Shown here: one piece after another, positions 26,117-34,415 of the stretch
Layout of the letters: each line of letters starts with the position of its first letter
Numbering within the stretch: the stretch's first letter is position 1
DNA from: Desulfurococcaceae archaeon
GTDB lineage: Archaea > Thermoproteota > Thermoprotei_A > Sulfolobales > Ignisphaeraceae
Length of the DNA: 64,000 nt
Direction: 5' to 3'
NCBI GenBank assembly: GCA_020832925.1
Contig: JAJHRF010000002.1
Span: 31,425-95,424, forward strand
The notes under the pieces: model-generated
The model's input: the letters and a program-made list of their open reading frames with translations, nothing else
The model's database searches: none
What the model was told of the DNA's origin: nothing
Program-made: the position numbers and the translations under genes

Positions 26117-27228
26117 CTAGGGTTGTTGAAAGCAGTAGCGATGTTTTGGTATTAGATCTCGAGAAAGATATGGTTGTTCTATCTACAGCTGGATGCCCAA
26201 AGATCTTCAACTACATAAGGTATGTAGTATTTAAACGTGTTCCAAAAAATTTCGGTTATACGGATCTCGATAAGTATTGTCAAGAGTTATCAGAAACACT
26301 CAACCTAGATTACCAGAGAACCACGATATTCTTAACAGCTGTAGATATCTCGACATATAGTTCCGCTAAAACCTTTTACAGAGATGTGGAAGCAGAGGTA
26401 TTTATAACACTCGGTATAAATACCCCCTCATGTGTAAGCATAGAACAGGATAACAGTTTCGAAAAAACTGTAGGGACTATAAACATAGCTATTGTGGTGA
26501 ATAAACCTCTTAGTAGATTAGCTCTTCTAGATCTCTTTAGACTTGTTTCAGAAGTTAAAGGAGCGTTAATAGCTTTAGGAGGTCCTCAATGTATCAACGG
26601 TGTATCGATAGGAACAGCATCTGATGCAACAGCTGTTATCGCTCCAGAGGGTTTTGAGAGATTCGCAGGTATTGCTACAGATGTTGGTATAGCTGTGTCT
26701 AAAGCTCTTGTGAAAGCGTTGACAAATCTCTTGACCAAGGGTAATGTCGGTGATTATGTAGCTCAGACATTGGGGTTGAAGAGTTTCGATGATGTTGTTA
26801 GAGTAGCTGAGAAGATCTATAGCTACGCACCTATACCTAGGCTAGAGAAGAACGTTGTTGTTAAAGAAGTTGAGGAAGAACTTCTTAAAGCATTGAGAGA
26901 CCCCAATATCCAGATCCTTGTAAGAGGTATGAAGCTTGCTGAAGTATGTGCACAACTAGGTCTTATACCCTCTATAACATTCAAAGAGTTTTCATCTGAT
27001 ACCCCTAGGATAATAGTTGATGAACTTGTAGGGAAAGCTCTATCAGAGTATATCAATGGTTTCAAAGGTTTGCTAGCTTATTACTGGGTAGAGAGGCTTA
27101 AGGAGAGAGGGGGTATTCCTGAAGTAGGGATGCTCCCGCCAATCGCAGACGATCTTCTAGGAGCTCTTGTAGGAGCTACTCTTAGCAGGGTATACGATAG
27201 GTATGCGCAGAACAGGGGTGGGGAATGA
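26113..27228 (+). CDS. CbiZ-CobZ fusion: adenosylcobinamide amidohydrolase plus alpha-ribazole phosphatase-like domain
   Basis: 371 residues in two domains. Residues about 1-225 are CbiZ-like (STAGCP, TAVDIS, NIAIVVNKPL, GTASDATAVIAPEG, GIATDVGIAVSKAL). CbiZ cuts the aminopropanol arm from adenosylcobinamide to give adenosylcobyric acid, the archaeal salvage route. Residues about 235-371 resemble phosphatidylglycerophosphatase A/CobZ (FSSDTPRIIVDELVG, EVGMLPPIADDLLGALVG); CobZ of methanogens removes phosphate from alpha-ribazole 5'-phosphate. The fusion joins the start of the nucleotide-loop pathway to a late step. It overlaps cobT and cobY. Confidence 0.82.
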   Translation: MTRVVESSSDVLVLDLEKDMVVLSTAGCPKIFNYIRYVVFKRVPKNFGYTDLDKYCQELSETLNLDYQRTTIFLTAVDISTYSSAKTFYRDVEAEVFITLGINTPSCVSIEQDNSFEKTVGTINIAIVVNKPLSRLALLDLFRLVSEVKGALIALGGPQCINGVSIGTASDATAVIAPEGFERFAGIATDVGIAVSKALVKALTNLLTKGNVGDYVAQTLGLKSFDDVVRVAEKIYSYAPIPRLEKNVVVKEVEEELLKALRDPNIQILVRGMKLAEVCAQLGLIPSITFKEFSSDTPRIIVDELVGKALSEYINGFKGLLAYYWVERLKERGGIPEVGMLPPIADDLLGALVGATLSRVYDRYAQNRGGE

Positions 27229-27770
27229 AGGTATTGATAATGGCTGGTGGAAAAGGGTCTAGGCTTGGAGGGGTTAAGAAACCATTTCTACGTATATGCG
27301 GTAGAAGGTTGATAGATGTTGTAGTAGAAGTTGCGAAAGATATAGCTAAAGATGATAAGGTCTACGTATGTCTACCCGGAGAAGATACCCCATACCTAAG
27401 CGGTTTAGAAGATGTAAACTCGATTGAGTGCCCAGGTAAAAACTATGTAGAAGATCTTGTATATGCTCTCGAAAGAGTAGGAACACCTGTACTCGTTCTT
27501 CCAGCTGATATGCCTTTCCTTACAGCTGATATAGTTAAAGAGTTTCTACAGAAAGCACAAGACCTTGAAGGCGATGTAGTTACGCTCATGGTCTGTGGTA
27601 AAGATGGTTGCAGAGAGTCCGGTATATCATTGTTCAGAGGTTTAGGAGGTTCGTGGAGCAATGTCTACTTCGATGAAGTTCCTCAGCTAAGAGATGTAGA
27701 TACATATGAAGATTTGAAGTGGGTTGAAGAGGTTTGCGGATCCACGGCGGTGATAGGAAGGCTAAACTAG
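27225..27770 (+). CDS. cobY: CobY, adenosylcobinamide-phosphate guanylyltransferase
   Basis: 181 residues: the archaeal nucleotidyltransferase that replaces bacterial CobU. The N-terminal nucleotide-binding MAGGKGSRLGGVKKP (6-20) is followed by VLVLPADMPFLTADIV, with the metal-binding Asp in PADMPF. It makes adenosylcobinamide-GDP. It overlaps the CbiZ-CobZ gene by 4 bases and the cobD gene by 37 bases in another frame. Confidence 0.9.
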   Translation: MKVLIMAGGKGSRLGGVKKPFLRICGRRLIDVVVEVAKDIAKDDKVYVCLPGEDTPYLSGLEDVNSIECPGKNYVEDLVYALERVGTPVLVLPADMPFLTADIVKEFLQKAQDLEGDVVTLMVCGKDGCRESGISLFRGLGGSWSNVYFDEVPQLRDVDTYEDLKWVEEVCGSTAVIGRLN

Positions 27771-28777
27771 ACTTTAGCTCTAATATTAATCCTTTAGCAC
27801 CTCCGGAATCTGTATACAGAGTTTTGCGTATATGTTTAGAGAGTAAAGTTCTCGAGATGTATCCTGACTATAGATATGAAGAACTACGTAAAGCTATTTC
27901 AAAGTTTTACAAATGCGATGAAGAGAACGTTATCCCTACAAACGGTGCTCATGAAGCGATAAATTTAGCGATAATAGCTTTAAATCCTAAGAGAATAGTT
28001 GTTGTAGAGCCTTCCTACGGTGAATATGAAGATCTATCGAGAACCTTAGGTATAGAATATACACCTCTACTCTACAGACGTAGAGATAACGAGTTTTATC
28101 TAGAGTTAGAAGATTTTGAGGAATTCTGTAACGATAGAGATACTCTTATAGTCGTTACTAACCCTAGCAACCCACTCGGTATCTATATAGATAAACAAGT
28201 TCTATTAAATAAGTTATCTAGGTGTAGAGCTAGAGTACTTATAGATGAAGCTTATACCGAGCTCTGCTCCACTTGCCCTATAGAGATCGGATTCTCTACG
28301 CCTGAGAACGTGGTTATCGTTAGGTCTATGACTAAATGGCTTGGATTACCAGGTCTTAGACTAGGCTTCCTCTACACATCATCGAGAGAACTCCTCAATA
28401 GAATTGATATTCTTAGACAGCCATGGAATGTCAATAGCTTAGCTGAGTGTTTAGCTATAGAGTTTTTTAATAGATTTGAGAACGATGTTAAGAAGTTCAT
28501 AGAGATTTCGAGAAAGTTTATAGATGAGGAAAGAGGTAGGGTTTCGCAAGAGTTAAGAAATCTAGGGTTCAAGGTATTCAGAAGTGTTACAAATTTCATT
28601 CTCGTAGAGATTCCAAACGGTTTAAACGTTGTAGATATGCTTAGAAGAGAAGGAGTTGCTGTTAGAAGTTGCTCAAGTTTTAAAGGATTGGGACCTGATT
28701 TTATAAGGATAGCTATAAGGAAGAGAGAGGAGAACGATATCTTGATCAAGTTGTTGAGGGAGGTGTACAGAGTATGA
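27734..28777 (+). CDS. cobD: L-threonine-O-3-phosphate decarboxylase (CobD type)
   Basis: 347 residues of PLP fold type I. It begins MRIHGGD, then LDFSSNINPLAPP, the signature that separates CobD from histidinol-phosphate aminotransferases. VTNPSNPLG, the PLP-ring Asp in LIDEAYTEL and the Schiff-base Lys201 in SMTKWLGLPGLRLGF are present. It makes (R)-1-amino-2-propanol phosphate, or ethanolamine phosphate from phosphoserine, for the nucleotide loop. The start is TTG 27734, inside cobY. The kinase that supplies its substrate may be the SerK-like gene 1.8 kb downstream. Confidence 0.88.
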   Translation: MRIHGGDRKAKLDFSSNINPLAPPESVYRVLRICLESKVLEMYPDYRYEELRKAISKFYKCDEENVIPTNGAHEAINLAIIALNPKRIVVVEPSYGEYEDLSRTLGIEYTPLLYRRRDNEFYLELEDFEEFCNDRDTLIVVTNPSNPLGIYIDKQVLLNKLSRCRARVLIDEAYTELCSTCPIEIGFSTPENVVIVRSMTKWLGLPGLRLGFLYTSSRELLNRIDILRQPWNVNSLAECLAIEFFNRFENDVKKFIEISRKFIDEERGRVSQELRNLGFKVFRSVTNFILVEIPNGLNVVDMLRREGVAVRSCSSFKGLGPDFIRIAIRKREENDILIKLLREVYRV

Positions 28778-29568
28778 GAAGTATTCTCAAATCTCTTTCT
28801 ACACTCCTATGTTTTTTCACATCCATACCTCTACCTAGGAAACTCTGTAGCTCAACTGAGTTTAGATCTCTATACCTAGTACCGCTTGTAGGATTCGTCA
28901 AAGGGTTTGTAGTAGCAGTTCCTATAGCTATTCTAAAGAATTACCTATCTCTAGATGTAGCTATTGTATCCTCTATAGCTATTCTCCTCCACTTCTCTAT
29001 ACAAGGATTTCTACATGTTGATGGATTCATAGATTTCTCCGAAGCTTTGATTGCATCTAGGTTTGGTGTAGATCCTTACAAAGTTGTTAAGGATAAGTAT
29101 AGAGGTTCTTACGCTATAGCCACATTCTCTACGTATATATTAATCCTCTACACCTCTATCTACACCTTAACAAAGATACTGAATCCTATACCTCTACTAC
29201 AGCTCCTAGTTTTAAGCGAGGTATGGAGTTCAATAGTATTCCTAGTACTACCCTATATAGCTCCAGCTCCACCAAATGGTTTAGGTAAGAAGTTTAAGGA
29301 TAGCGTTAAATTTGTAGACATCGTAATGGGGATCGCGATAGCTATTATCTTGACATGTATCTTAACCTTGTGTACAGGGAATCCTATGAAAGGTTTCTAC
29401 ATAGTGTTCTACTCTTTACCAGCTGTAACTATATCCACATTTATAACCTATACCTTGAGTATGAGAACACTAAGGTTTGTTAATGGTGATGTTCTTGGAT
29501 TTGCTTTCGAGATCTCCTACCTACTAACAATACTTGCATATGTAGCTACGGTGTCTACATGGATATAA
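28774..29568 (+). CDS. cobS: CobS, adenosylcobinamide-GDP ribazoletransferase
   Basis: 264 residues with five or six membrane helices. The family's acidic motif appears as HVDGFIDFSEAL (about 87-98; usually HLDGLADTADG), followed by DPYKVVKDKYRGSYA. It joins alpha-ribazole (phosphate) to adenosylcobinamide-GDP at the membrane. It overlaps cobD by 4 bases and the cbiB gene by 10. The unusual second half of the acidic motif (FSEAL) is typical of some archaeal homologues. Confidence 0.88.
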   Translation: MRSILKSLSTLLCFFTSIPLPRKLCSSTEFRSLYLVPLVGFVKGFVVAVPIAILKNYLSLDVAIVSSIAILLHFSIQGFLHVDGFIDFSEALIASRFGVDPYKVVKDKYRGSYAIATFSTYILILYTSIYTLTKILNPIPLLQLLVLSEVWSSIVFLVLPYIAPAPPNGLGKKFKDSVKFVDIVMGIAIAIILTCILTLCTGNPMKGFYIVFYSLPAVTISTFITYTLSMRTLRFVNGDVLGFAFEISYLLTILAYVATVSTWI

Positions 29569-30539
29569 CATTCATTTACCCTAAGAACATAGCCGAATAC
29601 ATATGTATACTCTTCACAGCTATAGTACTCGACATTGTCTATCCATACCATAGAGGAATCCTATACCGTGTACACCCTACGCATACAGCTTATGTATACG
29701 CTCTATCTCTATATAGAAAATTGCCTAAGACAAAGATTTCTGGAATAGTGATATGGTTGATAGTTGTTTTCAGTCACATCATCTTATACGGAGGTATGCT
29801 GTACATAGCTAACAAGATCTCTAGGATTCTATGGCTAGTTATATCCATCTATGTAACCAAGGTCTCTATATCGATTAAGCTCTTGATAAACTACGTAGTG
29901 GATACAGGGAGATGTTTAGAGAAAGGAGATATAGGGTGTGCTAGAGAAACTGTTTCTCATATAGTTAGAAGAGATGTGCATAGCCTTGGGGAAGGTCATA
30001 TAGCTTCAGCAGCTCTAGAATCGCTTTTCGAAAACATTGTCGATAGCTTTACATCGCCTATACTTTTCTACCTATTGCTAGGACCTCTAGGAGCTCTTAT
30101 CCAGAGATTGGTAAATACTTTAGATTCAGCTCTAGGCTATACTGATCCAGGTTTCAGAGAAGTTGGGTGGATGTCTGCTAAAGCTGATACCTATGTAAAT
30201 TTCGTACCTGCTAGAATAACAGCTTTGATAACAATAGCTTTATGTCCGCTTATCGGAGGATCTTGGGCAAATTCTCTAAAAATCTGTCTAAGAGATAAAA
30301 GGAATACCCAGAGCTTAAACGCGGGATACCCAATGTCTTCGGCATCTGGATGTCTATCTATTAAGTTAGAGAAGATAGGGTTCTACACGATAGGGTATGA
30401 ATACCCCTTGCCAAGCTATACAGATATCTACAGAGGTATTAAGCTAGGACTCTACGTAGCTACAACATTCACAGTTTTATCAATTCTACTCTATCCACTT
30501 GTAAACCACATCTTCTCCCAGGTGGTTAACTACGGTTAA
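29559..30539 (+). CDS. cbiB: CbiB, adenosylcobinamide-phosphate synthase
   Basis: 326 residues, an integral membrane protein. The family core is clear: DIVYPYHRGILYRVHPTH, ARETVSHIVRRDVHSLGEGHIASAALESLFENIVDSFTSP and VNTLDSALGYTDPGFREVGWMSAKADTYVNFVPAR. It amidates adenosylcobyric acid with aminopropanol (phosphate), reversing the CbiZ cut with a new arm. It overlaps cobS by 10 bases. Together with CbiZ this is the archaeal remodelling pathway. Confidence 0.93.
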   Translation: MDITFIYPKNIAEYICILFTAIVLDIVYPYHRGILYRVHPTHTAYVYALSLYRKLPKTKISGIVIWLIVVFSHIILYGGMLYIANKISRILWLVISIYVTKVSISIKLLINYVVDTGRCLEKGDIGCARETVSHIVRRDVHSLGEGHIASAALESLFENIVDSFTSPILFYLLLGPLGALIQRLVNTLDSALGYTDPGFREVGWMSAKADTYVNFVPARITALITIALCPLIGGSWANSLKICLRDKRNTQSLNAGYPMSSASGCLSIKLEKIGFYTIGYEYPLPSYTDIYRGIKLGLYVATTFTVLSILLYPLVNHIFSQVVNYG

Positions 30540-30585
30540 TACTGAACTTCGCCGTATAAAGAGATCGGGTTCTAGAGATGTAGAG

Positions 30586-31239
30586 GTGGTATTCCTAAAT
30601 ATCGAGGATTTAGTTCCTCACGAAGCTGTAAATCTTGATCACCTCAGATATGTTCTCAAAGAGATCAAATCTAGAGGTATTGTAAAACCTATTATCGTTG
30701 ATAAAGTAAAGAACTTAGTTATAGATGGTCATCACAGAGTCGAGGTTTTGAAGCTTATGGGTTTAAAGGTTGTGCCAGCTGTAATCGCTTCTTATGATAG
30801 AGATATACATAGGGTAGATTCCTGGGCTTATGTCGCTAATTTCGGTGAAGAGGTACATAGATTAGCTAGAGAATTTCTTGGAGAGATTATGTATAGTGTT
30901 AAGAAGGGTGATAAAGAGGTTTGTATGAAGATAGGGTTTGAAAATACATGTATATCTGTTGATGCTATCGATTTCTATCTCTTATTAAACGAGGTGAGTA
31001 GATGGAGAGAGTTCAGTATCTTCAGTAAGATGTTTAAGAAGACTCCGTTCAACCATGCTATCTATAGAGAATATGATGTTTGTATAGCTCTGCCCAAGCT
31101 ATCTGTTGAAGATATCTATAGAGTTGCTATGGAGAATCTTACGCTACCTCCTAGAACTACATACCATAGAACATACTTAAAGAAGGTAGATATGTATATA
31201 CCTCTAAAATTCTTGGCGAAGATATCGAAGAGGTTGTGA
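30586..31239 (+). CDS. SerK-like (ParB-fold) free amino acid kinase, candidate threonine/serine kinase for cobamide synthesis
   Basis: 217 residues. The N-terminal ParB/SerK nucleotide-binding fold has IEDLVPHE (residues 6-13) and VIDGHHRVE (45-53), and near the C-terminus PPRTTYH precedes YIPLKFL. The same three landmarks mark the ADP-dependent serine kinase SerK of Thermococcus kodakarensis as I recall it: PHE, VDGHHR and PKTTRH. That enzyme phosphorylates free L-serine. The position just after cbiB, 1.8 kb from cobD, suggests that it makes threonine- or serine-O-phosphate for CobD (inference). The start is GTG 30586; in-frame codons back to the cbiB stop also look coding but lack a start codon. 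Confidence 0.75.
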   Translation: MVFLNIEDLVPHEAVNLDHLRYVLKEIKSRGIVKPIIVDKVKNLVIDGHHRVEVLKLMGLKVVPAVIASYDRDIHRVDSWAYVANFGEEVHRLAREFLGEIMYSVKKGDKEVCMKIGFENTCISVDAIDFYLLLNEVSRWREFSIFSKMFKKTPFNHAIYREYDVCIALPKLSVEDIYRVAMENLTLPPRTTYHRTYLKKVDMYIPLKFLAKISKRL

Positions 31240-31242
31240 TAT

Positions 31243-31866
31243 ATGCGTATAGCGTTTCTATCCGGTGGTAAAGATTGTTACTACGCTTTATATAGACTAG
31301 GTCTAGGTGTTGATCTAGGTCTTGTACTGGTTTACGAATTCCCTCGCCCAAGTCCGCATACTCTTAACCTTGGTAAAACAGTTGAAACTATCCTCTTAGC
31401 TAAGATACCTGTTGTAGTAGCTAAACTTAGCAAAGGTAGAGAATTCGAGGAAACAGCTAAGATCTTGAAGATGTTGTCTGCGGATACTATAGTTGCAGGA
31501 GATGTATATATAGAAGATCATCTAAACTATATGGAGAGACTAGCTAAAGAAGTTGGCGCATCGTTGATAGAGCCTTTATGGGGGTTAGATTCTGTAGAGG
31601 TTCTGTATAAAGAGGTTGAGGTTGGTATAAAACCTCTTATCATTGGGTGTAGAGAAGGTTTATCTAGATGGTTAGGTAAGTACATAGATAGGGATAACGT
31701 TGATGATTTCATTTACGAAACCCGTAAACACTGTTACGATCCTCTAGGTGAACATGGTGAATATCACACAATTGTTGTTGATGGACCTCTTCATGTATCG
31801 CCACTAAAGTTTAGATCTGTAGATGTAGAGGATTACGGCGATTACAAGATCTTGAGGTTATTGTGA
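31243..31866 (+). CDS. DUF71/Dph6-like PP-loop ATPase, B12-cluster type
   Basis: 207 residues of the DUF71/COG2102 family. The PP-loop FLSGGKDCYYAL is at 5-16, with LIEPLWG mid-protein and the C-terminal GEHGEYHTIVVDGPLH. Dph6 in this family amidates diphthine on elongation factor 2. A subset of archaeal members clusters with B12 salvage genes and has been proposed to act there. This copy sits between the SerK-like gene and an Asn-synthase-like gene in the corrinoid operon, so it belongs to that subset by context. It overlaps the next gene by 4 bases. Confidence 0.78.
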   Translation: MRIAFLSGGKDCYYALYRLGLGVDLGLVLVYEFPRPSPHTLNLGKTVETILLAKIPVVVAKLSKGREFEETAKILKMLSADTIVAGDVYIEDHLNYMERLAKEVGASLIEPLWGLDSVEVLYKEVEVGIKPLIIGCREGLSRWLGKYIDRDNVDDFIYETRKHCYDPLGEHGEYHTIVVDGPLHVSPLKFRSVDVEDYGDYKILRLL

Positions 31867-32639
31867 TGGTTAAGAAGATGCCTTGTCATATATATGAAGA
31901 GATAGTTCTTAAAAAACTTGTAGAGATTGTTAGTAGAAGTAGATGTGATTGCATAGCTCTTAGCGGTGGTATAGATACTTCTACAGTTCTTCTAGCAACA
32001 AAGTTAGCTGGTTTAAATCTTAGAGGATACGTTGTTGTTTATAGAGGTGGTATTCCGAGAGATCTTCCTTACACTATCTACATCTCTAAACATCTCGGTG
32101 TTGATGTTGAGTACATATTCATAGATTACAACGATGTGGAGAACCTTATTAAAAATGTTATCGAATGTATCGGTAGAGAGAATATAGATACCCATGGAGA
32201 TGGTGGGTGTATAGAGATTAGAAACGATATTGTTTTCTACACTGTTCTAAAGAGAGCTAGAGATGATGGATGTAGATGTGTATTCGTTGGTAGTGGAGGT
32301 GATGAGGTTTTCGCTGGATATAGCTTTATGCTTAGCTTAAGAGAAGATGAGCTTATCAAAACCATAGAGAAGATGTCTAGAGGTAGATTTCCGGAGCTAC
32401 AGATAGCGAAATGCTTAGGTATAGAGGTTTCAGCACCTCTGATAAATCCTGAGCTAGTGGATATAGCTATGGAGATACCCATAGATTGTATAAGGTCTCA
32501 ATTAATGAAAGGAAAGGAAGTTCTAAGATCTATACTCAATTCCTACGGACTTCATATTGTTGGAGATAGAGTGAAGGTGCCTGCGGAAGAGGGTGCTGGG
32601 ACTAGGGAGATATGCAGATCTATTCTCGATAACTACTAG
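31863..32639 (+). CDS. Asparagine synthase-like PP-loop protein without glutaminase domain
   Basis: 258 residues matching only the synthetase half of AsnB: CIALSGGIDTSTVLLATKLA (PP-loop), VGSGGDEVFAGYSFM (the AsnB GEGSDELFGGY block) and EVSAPLINPELVDIAMEIP. No N-terminal Cys-glutamine amidotransferase domain exists, so ammonia or another amine would be the nitrogen donor. Such stand-alone archaeal forms often have unknown substrates. It is coupled (4-base overlap) to the DUF71 protein and ends the operon. A carboxylate amidation within corrinoid or base salvage is possible (inference). Confidence 0.7.
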   Translation: MMVKKMPCHIYEEIVLKKLVEIVSRSRCDCIALSGGIDTSTVLLATKLAGLNLRGYVVVYRGGIPRDLPYTIYISKHLGVDVEYIFIDYNDVENLIKNVIECIGRENIDTHGDGGCIEIRNDIVFYTVLKRARDDGCRCVFVGSGGDEVFAGYSFMLSLREDELIKTIEKMSRGRFPELQIAKCLGIEVSAPLINPELVDIAMEIPIDCIRSQLMKGKEVLRSILNSYGLHIVGDRVKVPAEEGAGTREICRSILDNY

Positions 32640-32650
32640 GGTTTCCTGTT

Positions 32651-32697
32651 TAAACTATTTAAATCCCTTCTAAGAGCAATATTTAAATTATTTAAAT
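32651..32697 (+). promoter_or_regulatory. Promoter with paired ATTTAAAT boxes before the ECF operon
   Basis: Two related A/T boxes occur: TAAACTATTTAAATCC (32651-32666) and the near-palindrome ATTTAAATTATTTAAAT (32681-32697). The second is correctly placed for a transcript starting near 32715, ahead of ATG 32734. The duplication could be an operator or simply two TATA/BRE units. Confidence 0.4.
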
Positions 32698-32733
32698 GTA
32701 TTTTCACTTTCTTCTGAAGCTACAGGGATAGCT

Positions 32734-33483
32734 ATGAAGATCAGAGATCTTGTGTTGTCTATAGTTAACGCATCTCTATACGCATTAATTGGTATAGCTA
32801 CGACCTTCGGGTTGTTCGCTATTATTGTTGGTGGTGTAAGGTTTTGGCCTTCAGTCTTCATACCAGCTGTATTTGCCGAGGTTTTCGGGCCTGTTGTAGG
32901 TGGGTTAGGAGCTGCTATAGGTATATTTGTAAGCGATATGGTTGTACATGGAAATGCTCTTGTAAGTTTATCTATAGGTGTTCCAGCTAATTTCATAGGG
33001 TTCTACGTCCTCGGCTACATAGCTAAGAAGACTAGGAGAGATTCCAAGATCTTAGGTATAGCAGCTATAGTTCTACAGTTTGTACCAGCTATAGCTCTTC
33101 TCTACCTCTACCAGATAGGTTTCCTAGATTTCATAACAACTATTGTTTTCCTAAGCGTAGCTACGCTATCTGCTATAGGTATTGCTATATCTATAGCTAT
33201 TCTAATGTTTAGAAGAGGTAGCTATGTATATCCAAACGAAGCTTTCGCCTACACCGTAGGCTTAATGCTAGGCTCTCTATACATAGGCTTAGGTCTATGG
33301 GCTTACACATACATAGCTAGACTTAGTATAGCTGCTGTTCCTCCGGAGTTCCAGATTAGAGCTCCGTTTACAGCCGCTTTAACATGGTTTCTCTGGACAT
33401 ACTATACAGAGATACCGTTTATGGTATACCTTTCCCCACCTATCGTGAGAGCTATCGAGATCTGGATGAAGAGGTACAGGTGA
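32734..33483 (+). CDS. ECF transporter substrate-specific (S) component-like membrane protein
   Basis: 249 residues with about six to seven membrane helices. The first half (helices with PAVFAEVFGPVVGGLGAAIGIFVSDMV) has the small-residue packing and acidic end of S components in energy-coupling factor transporters. A GHMP kinase gene, an A-component and a T-component follow, which supports the assignment. The substrate is not readable; the operon lies inside the corrinoid-salvage region, so a corrinoid, its precursor or the lower-ligand base is the likeliest cargo (inference). It is longer than a typical S component (about 180-200), owing to an extra C-terminal loop and helix. Confidence 0.7.
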   Translation: MKIRDLVLSIVNASLYALIGIATTFGLFAIIVGGVRFWPSVFIPAVFAEVFGPVVGGLGAAIGIFVSDMVVHGNALVSLSIGVPANFIGFYVLGYIAKKTRRDSKILGIAAIVLQFVPAIALLYLYQIGFLDFITTIVFLSVATLSAIGIAISIAILMFRRGSYVYPNEAFAYTVGLMLGSLYIGLGLWAYTYIARLSIAAVPPEFQIRAPFTAALTWFLWTYYTEIPFMVYLSPPIVRAIEIWMKRYR

Positions 33484-33488
33484 TAACG

Positions 33489-34415
33489 ATGATAAGGAGG
33501 GTGAGAGCAGTAGTTTCTGCAGGTCTTTCAGGGTTCTTCGCTCCTCACATAACTCAGAACTTAGCTGAGACAGGTGCTATCGGGGGAGGTCTAGGTATAC
33601 CTGATGCTGTAGAAGCTGAGGTAGTTGTAGAGCTAGGGAATAGCGATGGGGTTGCCATCGTTAATAAGGTTAACGGTGGGTACCTAGATGGATGTATAGC
33701 TAGATACATAGCCAGGAAAATACTTGGTATAGCCTCGATAAAAAACTGCAGAATATACATAGATCAGAGTATATCTGTCCCCATAGGCGGTGGATACGGT
33801 ACTAGTGGAGGATCGGCTGTAGCTATAGCATTTGCTTTAGCTAAAGCTCTAGATCTAGATATGGATTTCAACGATATAGCTGAGGTAGCTCATGAAGCTG
33901 ATATAGTATGTAAATGCGGTTTAGGAACTGTTGTAGGTATTATAAAACCTTGTAACGGAGTAGTATTGGTAGCGAAACCTGGTGGACCTAAGGTTGCAGA
34001 AGTTAGGTGTATACCTATAGAGTCTGGGGTAGTTGCTTTAACAGCTTTCTATAAACCTATACCGAAGAACACTATCCTAACGAATCCTTCAGATCTAGAG
34101 AAGGTGAAGATGATTGGTTTAGAGACTCTTAAAAGGATCGAGGATAACCCTACGCCGGAGAACTTCATAGAGAACTGCTATAGATTCGCTATAGAGACCA
34201 ACCTTATAACTCCTAGGGTTAAGTATGTTATAGATATGATGAAGAAGGTTAAGGGATGCATAGGAGGGTCTATGAATATGATCGGAGAAGCTGTTTTCGC
34301 ATTCATAGAGGAAGAAAGTGTCGATGAAGTTGTTGATGTAGTTAAGAAAACGAATCCTTTATGGATATACGTTTGGCGTCCTAGCGTTAGCTATGTAAAG
34401 GTTGAAGAGATTTGA
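33489..34415 (+). CDS. GHMP kinase, pantoate kinase-like family
   Basis: About 308 residues from ATG 33489. An earlier ATG at 33384 lies inside the S-component gene and adds unconserved sequence, so I reject it. The N-terminal SAGLSGFFAPHI resembles archaeal pantoate kinase (PAHITGFF). The GHMP phosphate loop is PIGGGYGTSGGSAVAIAFALAKA, and GCIGGSMNMIGEAVFAF is the C-terminal motif. Archaeal pantoate kinase makes 4-phosphopantoate for coenzyme A. The alternative is a PduX-like threonine kinase, which is also a GHMP protein, for cobamide synthesis. Its place between ECF genes in the corrinoid region keeps both options open. Confidence 0.65.
   Translation: MIRRVRAVVSAGLSGFFAPHITQNLAETGAIGGGLGIPDAVEAEVVVELGNSDGVAIVNKVNGGYLDGCIARYIARKILGIASIKNCRIYIDQSISVPIGGGYGTSGGSAVAIAFALAKALDLDMDFNDIAEVAHEADIVCKCGLGTVVGIIKPCNGVVLVAKPGGPKVAEVRCIPIESGVVALTAFYKPIPKNTILTNPSDLEKVKMIGLETLKRIEDNPTPENFIENCYRFAIETNLITPRVKYVIDMMKKVKGCIGGSMNMIGEAVFAFIEEESVDEVVDVVKKTNPLWIYVWRPSVSYVKVEEI

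Noticed and set aside
33384-33488. N-terminal extension of the GHMP kinase from ATG 33384
   Set aside because: It overlaps the S-component gene by 100 bases, adds unconserved residues, and ATG 33489 lies 6 bases after that gene's stop at the usual start of the fold.
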